Shown here piece by piece: positions 59,748 through 64,000 of a DNA stretch of 64,000 bases. Origin of the DNA: Calditrichota bacterium (GTDB taxonomy: Bacteria; Calditrichota; Calditrichia; RBG-13-44-9; J042). Position numbers and translations under genes: made by a program. The notes under the pieces were generated by a model. It saw nothing but the letters and a program-made list of their open reading frames with translations. It was not told where the DNA came from and did no database searches. The DNA lies in assembly GCA_013150955.1 (NCBI GenBank), contig JAADJD010000044.1, positions 35,014 through 99,013 of the forward strand, in the 5' to 3' direction. Position 1 is the stretch's first letter, and every line of letters begins with the position of its first letter.

Positions 59748-60476
59748 TTATTCGGGAGATTCAGTTGTGGATCGGGCTCCAGTTTTGCGGCGCAGGTGCT
59801 GAATGCCTTCGGGGCCGGCCACGATGACATCCGTGGCAATCCCGATAAACAGCCCGTGTTCCACCACGGCGGCGCGTTTTTCCAGAAGATGGGCGATCGT
59901 CGCCGGATCTTTCATGGGCCCAAAGTGGCAATCCAGAATGTAATTGCCCTGATCGGTTTTAAACAGGGTACCATCGGCGTTTTTGCGCAGGGTCACCTGT
60001 GCGCCCAGCGACTGGATGAATTGAATTTCGGGACGCAGGCCAAAGGGAACCACCTCCACCGGTAAGGCCCAGCGGGTTCCCAGTCGGGGCGAGAGTTTGG
60101 AGGTGTCCGCAATGATAATTTCCCTTCGGCTGGCCTGGGCAACAATCTTTTCCCGTAACAGGGCACCCCCGCCGCCTTTAATCAGGTTCAGATCCGGATC
60201 AATCTCGTCGGCCCCGTCGATGGTCAAATCCAGTGCCGGATGTTCGTTGAGGGTGGTCAGAGGAATGCCCCGTTGCTGGGCCTGGCGTTCCACTTCCAGC
60301 GAGCAGGGAACCACCAGGATGTTTTTCAACCGTCCCTCCCGGATGCGGCTGGCAATTTCCAGCAGGGCAAAATGAGCGGTGCTTCCGTGCCCCAGACCAA
60401 TCACCATGTCGTTCTTGACGTAATTCACGGCACGTTGGGCCGCCTGTTGTTTGTATTCCGTTACCTCGGTGGCCAT
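59748..60476 (-). CDS. rpiA: ribose-5-phosphate isomerase A
   Basis: A 242-aa isomerase of the pentose phosphate pathway. Hallmarks: IGLGHGSTAHFALLEI, LDLTIDGADEIDPDLNLIKG, GGGGALLREKIVAQAS, ELVEHG-like VVEHGLFIGIATDVIV and FGPMKDPATIAHLLEKR. Length is slightly above E. coli RpiA (219). AAGGAGA precedes the ATG and a promoter lies at 60506-60534. Confidence 0.95.
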   Translation of the reverse strand: MATEVTEYKQQAAQRAVNYVKNDMVIGLGHGSTAHFALLEIASRIREGRLKNILVVPCSLEVERQAQQRGIPLTTLNEHPALDLTIDGADEIDPDLNLIKGGGGALLREKIVAQASRREIIIADTSKLSPRLGTRWALPVEVVPFGLRPEIQFIQSLGAQVTLRKNADGTLFKTDQGNYILDCHFGPMKDPATIAHLLEKRAAVVEHGLFIGIATDVIVAGPEGIQHLRRKTGARSTTESPE

Positions 60477-60505
60477 AAAAGGTCTCCTTGTCTTCCTGGA
60501 TAGGA

Positions 60506-60534
60506 AATTTAGCGGACACAGATTTTTTTACCAA
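60506..60534 (-). promoter_or_regulatory. sigma70-type promoter of rpiA
   Basis: On the minus strand TTGGTA, 17-nt spacer, TAAATT, with a short leader of ~25 nt. Confidence 0.6.
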
Positions 60535-60592
60535 ATAAAATCGATATTCCCCCAATTTTGGATGCCCGGACGCAAACAATTTGTCCAAAATT

Positions 60593-60760
60593 AACTCAAA
60601 TAATGCGTGACACCATGAATCCCACGAATGCATTCGAAAAAATCAACAAAATCGCGAATATATCCGGGAAAACATTTTCATCCAGAAAGAATCCAGTGCA
60701 TTTGATTATTCTTGTCTGTGTTCATTCGTGTCATTCTTAGGCTAAGGCATAATCTGGGAT
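60593..60760 (+). repeat. dispersed element, complete
   Basis: A 168-bp forward copy of the second subfamily (ATTCGAAAAAATCAACAAAA, GAAAGAATCCAGTGCATTTG) in a divergent gap between rpiA and the gene at 60844, located just upstream of both promoters. Confidence 0.85.
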
Positions 60761-60783
60761 AAGGATGTCGTTCGATTCGCCTA

Positions 60784-60812
60784 TTGAACTCCAGTACCCG
60801 AATCCCTATATT
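60784..60812 (+). promoter_or_regulatory. sigma70-type promoter of the 105-aa protein gene
   Basis: TTGAAC, 17-nt spacer, TATATT; leader ~25 nt. Confidence 0.65.
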
Positions 60813-60843
60813 TAACAATCGGGCAAAAAATAGGAGGCGGGGC

Positions 60844-61161
60844 ATGCGCAAATATTGCAAGGCCTATCTGGTAAAGGATTTTAAGAAATTTAAAAACTGG
60901 AAGGTGAATGAGGCCAATCTGCGGAAAGAAACCCGGAACGTGGATGGGAAGGAGGTGGAGGCGCCCCGTCGTCTGTCCGATGACGACATTCTTTATTTAC
61001 ACGAGGATTTTGTGGTCACCGATGGGATTTATCGGGAAGAGCATGTGATCTTCGATGCGGTCACCGACGAATGGAAGGAATTTTGTCGCCAGGTATTGAA
61101 ATTTTCGGTGCCCGATTTTGGTGGGGAAACCCGGAAAGCGGAAAGTAAAGAATCCGGATAG
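60844..61161 (+). CDS. conserved-looking protein of unknown function
   Basis: A 105-aa soluble, charged protein that I do not recognise. It starts MRKYCKAYLVKDFKKFKNW and contains two short regions that look structured: LSDDDILYLHEDFVVTDGIY and EHVIFDAVTDEWKEFCRQVL. The tail is Lys/Glu-rich. No signal peptide, membrane segment or metal motif. The gene looks real because AGGAGGCGGGG stands before the ATG, a promoter lies upstream and codon use resembles the neighbours. It is monocistronic, flanked by repeats on both sides. Confidence 0.7.
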   Translation: MRKYCKAYLVKDFKKFKNWKVNEANLRKETRNVDGKEVEAPRRLSDDDILYLHEDFVVTDGIYREEHVIFDAVTDEWKEFCRQVLKFSVPDFGGETRKAESKESG

Positions 61162-61167
61162 CCAATT

Positions 61168-61219
61168 GTCCCAGATGATGCGTTTGACCACGAATTGCAC
61201 GAATGAACACAAATAAAAT
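61168..61219 (-). repeat. dispersed element, outer left part of a nested pair
   Basis: CCCAGATGATGCGTTTGACC through AACACAAATAAAAT is a left arm broken off where a full copy starts, at the same internal position (after AACACxAATAAA) as in the nested pair at 29207. Confidence 0.7.
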
Positions 61220-61388
61220 AATCTCAGATTAAGCAATAGCCTACGAATTACACGAATTAACACAAATAAAACCAATAAAATACATCGGATTGTGTCTGGA
61301 TGAAAATGTGTTCCATAGCTTATTCGCGTTTTTGTCGACATTTTTAGTTTCATTCGCGTGATTCGCGGTTTAATGCGAAATTTGGGAT
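61220..61388 (-). repeat. dispersed element, complete, nested
   Basis: A 169-bp reverse copy (AATCTCAGATTAAGCAATAG to GCGAAATTTGGGAT) with core GTGTCTGGATGAAAATGTG. The following 61389-61453 (GATTATATCTGTTTGAAGAT, CGCGGTTTCATGCC) may be the decayed rest of the outer copy. Confidence 0.78.
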
Positions 61389-61453
61389 AATAAAGCACAT
61401 GGGATTATATCTGTTTGAAGATTTGTTTCGCGGTTTCATGCCTCATTTAGCTT

Positions 61454-61623
61454 AAGCCCAGAATATGCAATGGCCTACGAATTACACGAATTAAAACGAA
61501 TAAAAATAACAAAATCCATTTGATGATATCGGAATAAAAATGTGTTCCAGGGTTTATTCGCGATTTTATGGATATGTTTTGCCTTTATTCGTGTTATTCT
61601 CGGTTTAATGCATTATCTGGGTT
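61454..61623 (-). repeat. dispersed element, complete
   Basis: A 170-bp reverse copy (AGCCCAGAATATGCAATGGC to GCATTATCTGGGTT). Confidence 0.83.
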
Positions 61624-62197
61624 AAATCGCCTGGATATTTAGCCGCCAATTTTCACCCGTTGCCCTGTTCGGCATCCTTCAAAGGTAATGTATTGAGATT
61701 CCTTGGGTTATCGTGGATTATTTCGGATACCCGTATCTGAAATTTTGTGCATTTAATTTCCATTCCCGGTAAGATTTCCTGAAAAATTTGGCGAAGTTGT
61801 ATAAAAATTCTACAATTTTTTAAGTGAGATTCATCACACAATACTACCGGGATGTTTCATATAAAGATATGTTAATTTATTGTTCTTCATGTAATTAAGT
61901 AGGGGAGAGACAATGGGGGTTATGAAATACAGACAGGCTCGTCTTCTCAAAATTTTCCTGAAAATTATTTTATAAAATTTTTTACCCGGAATTCCAATTT
62001 CTTTACCTGATAAATTCTAAAATTTCTTTACAGAACAGGCGTTTTGTCTCCCCTTGGCTGATTTCTAATTTTAAAATCGTGTTCTTTTAAAAAGATAAAT
62101 TGAACACACAAGAATCTACAGCGGAGTGTAATATTTACACTGTCGCGTAGAAAAACGATTCTTAACCGTTATTTAGAAGCAAGGTTTAGGGAGAGAT
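61624..62197. other. A/T-rich upstream region of the acyl-AMP ligase gene
   Basis: 574 bp with no gene, clearly richer in A/T than the rest of the window, especially 61900-62160. It includes the palindrome at 62125-62141. Long A/T-rich leaders are expected upstream of regulated or recently acquired loci. No -35/-10 pair of the local consensus could be placed. Confidence 0.5.
62125..62141. promoter_or_regulatory. palindromic operator candidate
   Basis: AGTGTAA TAT TTACACT is a perfect 7-bp inverted repeat with a 3-bp centre, 56 nt before the acyl-AMP ligase start. Its size and symmetry fit a dimeric repressor or activator site; the regulator is unknown. Confidence 0.45.
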
Positions 62198-64000
62198 ATG
62201 AAGGATCTGGGGAATTTTTTCTTCGATTTGGATTTTGAGCCAACCAATATTGTGGATATTTTGCGCTGGCGGGGGGAGCATCAAGCCGATAAACTCGCCT
62301 TTACCTTCCTGGAGGATGGGGATAAGAAGGAAGTTCGCATTACCTATGGGGAACTGGATCGCAAGGCACGGGCCATTGCGGCTACATTACAGAAACACAA
62401 TCTAAAAGGCGAACGTGTCCTGCTGCTGTATCCACCAGGATTAGAATACATTGCCGGGTTTATGGGGTGCCTGTATGCCGGGGCGATTGCCGTGCCGGTG
62501 TATCCACCCGATCCCACGCGATTAAATCGAACCCTTCCGCGACTGGAGGCCATTGTACAGGATGCCGATGCCCGGGTGGCGTTGACCACCGGCCAGATCA
62601 TGGCCATGATGAAGTTGATCAAGGTACAGTCGCGTTTTGCGGGATCGCTGGAGAAGTTCCCGATCTTTCGGAAGGCGCTGGGTGTATTGGGCAGTAAGGC
62701 CCAGGACATCGGGCGAACCGAAGGCCTGGAGCGCATGAAATGGATTGCCACGGATAAACTGGGAAAATCGATTGCCGATCGATGGGCGCCCACGCCGGTC
62801 GATGGCGACACACTGGCCTATCTGCAGTACACTTCTGGATCAACCGGCACCCCGAAAGGGGTTATGCTGACCCATAGCAATTTGTTGCACAATTCCCGCC
62901 TGATCCATTATGGCTTCGGTTTTACCCGCGATGCCATCGGGGTGATTTGGCTGCCCATGTATCACGATATGGGGTTAATCGGTGGCATATTACAACCCCT
63001 GGCGGCTGGACTGCCCTGTATTTTAATGTCCCCGCTGGCATTTTTACAGTGGCCGGTGCGCTGGCTCAAGGTGATCTCCCGCATCAAGGATCGCAGGGTA
63101 ATTAGCGGGGGGCCGAATTTTGCCTATGAACTGTGCGTCCGTCGGGTTTCCAGAAAGCAAATTGAGGAACTGGATTTGAGCAACTGGGTGGTGGCGTTTA
63201 GTGGCGCCGAACCCGTACGGGCGGAAACGATCGAAAAATTTAGCCGCACCTTTGCTCCTGCAGGTTTCAAAAAAGAGGCGTTCTATCCCTGTTATGGTCT
63301 GGCCGAGGCCACCCTGATGGTTTCCGGTGGATTGCAGAAGGAGCCGCCGGTTTTCCTGCACATCAAAAAGTCGGCACTGAAAGAAAATCGTGTGCACGTG
63401 TGTGATTCCGCCGATGAAGATGCCCAGACCTTTGTGGGGTGTGGGCGGGCATTACTTGATCAACGCATCGAAATTGTGGATCCTGAAACGCTTCGCAAAT
63501 GTAACGAAGGGGAAATTGGGGAAATCTGGGTTTCCAGTCCCAGCGTGGCTCAGGGATACTGGAACAAACCCGAGGCGACGCAGGAGACCTTCCAGGCCCG
63601 AATTGCCGATACGGATGAAGGCCCGTTTCTGCGCACGGGAGATCTGGGGTTTCTGTTGAATGGGGAGCTCTACGTCACCGGTCGGTTGAAGGACTTGATT
63701 ATCATCCGGGGACGGAATCATTATCCCCAGGATATTGAATACACCGTGGAGCAGGCCCATGCCGCCGTACGAGCCGGCTGTGTGGCCGCGTTTTCCATCG
63801 AGGTAACTGGAGAAGAGCGGCTGGTGGTGGTTGCCGAAGCCCGTCACCGGAAAGATGCGGATTATGGCGATGTGGTTTCGGCCATTCGTCAGGCCATTGC
63901 CGAAGGCCACGATCTGCAGGTTTATGCCATTGTGCTGATCAAACCCCGCACCATTCCAAAAACCTCCAGCGGCAAGATTCGTCGGCGGGCCACCCGGGAG
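62198..64000 (+). CDS. fatty-acyl-AMP ligase-like enzyme, 3' end outside the window
   Basis: 601 codons are read without a stop to the window edge. ANL-superfamily adenylation enzyme with YTSGSTGTPKGVMLTHSN (~210-227), LPMYHDMGLIGGILQPL, FYPCYGLAEATLMVSGG, TGDLGFLLNGELYVTGR with GRLKDLIIIRGRNHYPQDIE, and Lys in PKTSSGKIRRR. The VPVYPPDPTRLNRTLPRLEA segment and the YPCYGLAEATL motif point to fatty-acyl-AMP ligases rather than CoA ligases. Such proteins load acyl chains on carrier proteins and often open polyketide or lipopeptide assembly lines, sometimes as the first module of a longer polypeptide. GGGAGAG precedes the ATG at 62198. Confidence 0.88.
   Translation, partial: MKDLGNFFFDLDFEPTNIVDILRWRGEHQADKLAFTFLEDGDKKEVRITYGELDRKARAIAATLQKHNLKGERVLLLYPPGLEYIAGFMGCLYAGAIAVPVYPPDPTRLNRTLPRLEAIVQDADARVALTTGQIMAMMKLIKVQSRFAGSLEKFPIFRKALGVLGSKAQDIGRTEGLERMKWIATDKLGKSIADRWAPTPVDGDTLAYLQYTSGSTGTPKGVMLTHSNLLHNSRLIHYGFGFTRDAIGVIWLPMYHDMGLIGGILQPLAAGLPCILMSPLAFLQWPVRWLKVISRIKDRRVISGGPNFAYELCVRRVSRKQIEELDLSNWVVAFSGAEPVRAETIEKFSRTFAPAGFKKEAFYPCYGLAEATLMVSGGLQKEPPVFLHIKKSALKENRVHVCDSADEDAQTFVGCGRALLDQRIEIVDPETLRKCNEGEIGEIWVSSPSVAQGYWNKPEATQETFQARIADTDEGPFLRTGDLGFLLNGELYVTGRLKDLIIIRGRNHYPQDIEYTVEQAHAAVRAGCVAAFSIEVTGEERLVVVAEARHRKDADYGDVVSAIRQAIAEGHDLQVYAIVLIKPRTIPKTSSGKIRRRATRE

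Overview
The window reads as a chromosome segment of a mesophilic or moderately thermophilic Gram-negative bacterium of the FCB superphylum, most like Calditrichota or a neighbouring candidate lineage. The evidence is a secreted subtilase ending in a NYPNPFNP-type sorting domain, a lipoprotein signal peptidase and lipoproteins, an HPr kinase plus EIIA-Man pair, short HPF, and a DivIVA-domain protein in a Gram-negative setting. Promoters that can be read by eye follow a TTGNNN-17-TATATT or TAAATT pattern, not the Bacteroidota type. Taxonomy is inference; no 16S gene is present. About fifty protein genes are called, nearly all housekeeping or central metabolism.

Layout. 1-860: two intact tRNA-Ser genes (UGA, CGA) preceded by a tandem array of broken tRNA-Ser copies, each carrying a 28-bp palindromic insert in the T-loop. 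947-4562: nth, an ECF sigma/anti-sigma pair, and two lipoproteins with TonB C-terminal domains. 5255-9337: smg-topA-xer-hpf. 9602-11284: hprK-EIIA, tRNA-Gly and tRNA-Leu. 11600-16495: alpha/beta hydrolase with FAH-family enzyme, then a NagB/PIG-L fusion. 17540-21610: M1 peptidase, membrane protein, quinone reductase. 21867-31358: rfbC, proline dehydrogenase, a 53-aa DUF5989 protein, a PLP decarboxylase, panC, a GlmU-type uridylyltransferase, panB and dnaG. 31566-40274: a ten-gene operon (DUF3467, yggS, divIVA, lipoprotein, purine nucleoside phosphorylase, DUF2905, ileS, dksA/traR, lspA, rluD) recalling the Gram-positive ylm-divIVA-ileS-lspA block. 40703-48277: DUF1573 protein, a receiver/MBL-hydrolase/receiver cluster, an eIF2B-like protein with cutA, and the subtilase. 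48761-58267: gdhA and pepP, the NAD set nadC-nadA-nadB, and acs. 58569-64000: aldo/keto reductase, rpiA, an unknown 105-aa protein, and the 5' part of a fatty-acyl-AMP ligase that runs off the window and may open a lipopeptide or polyketide locus.

The most distinctive feature is in the spaces between genes. Almost every non-operonic gap carries one or more copies of a ~168-bp element with imperfect ~35-40 bp terminal inverted repeats and an asymmetric core. There are about 20 copies, in both orientations, often compound or nested. Two copies end on the stop codon of a neighbouring gene and one is fused to a tRNA-Ser fragment through a shared 9-mer. A second, unrelated repeat family (motif GCCCTGAAAGGGC) fills 23845-24362. 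No CRISPR array, transposase, prophage or rRNA was seen.
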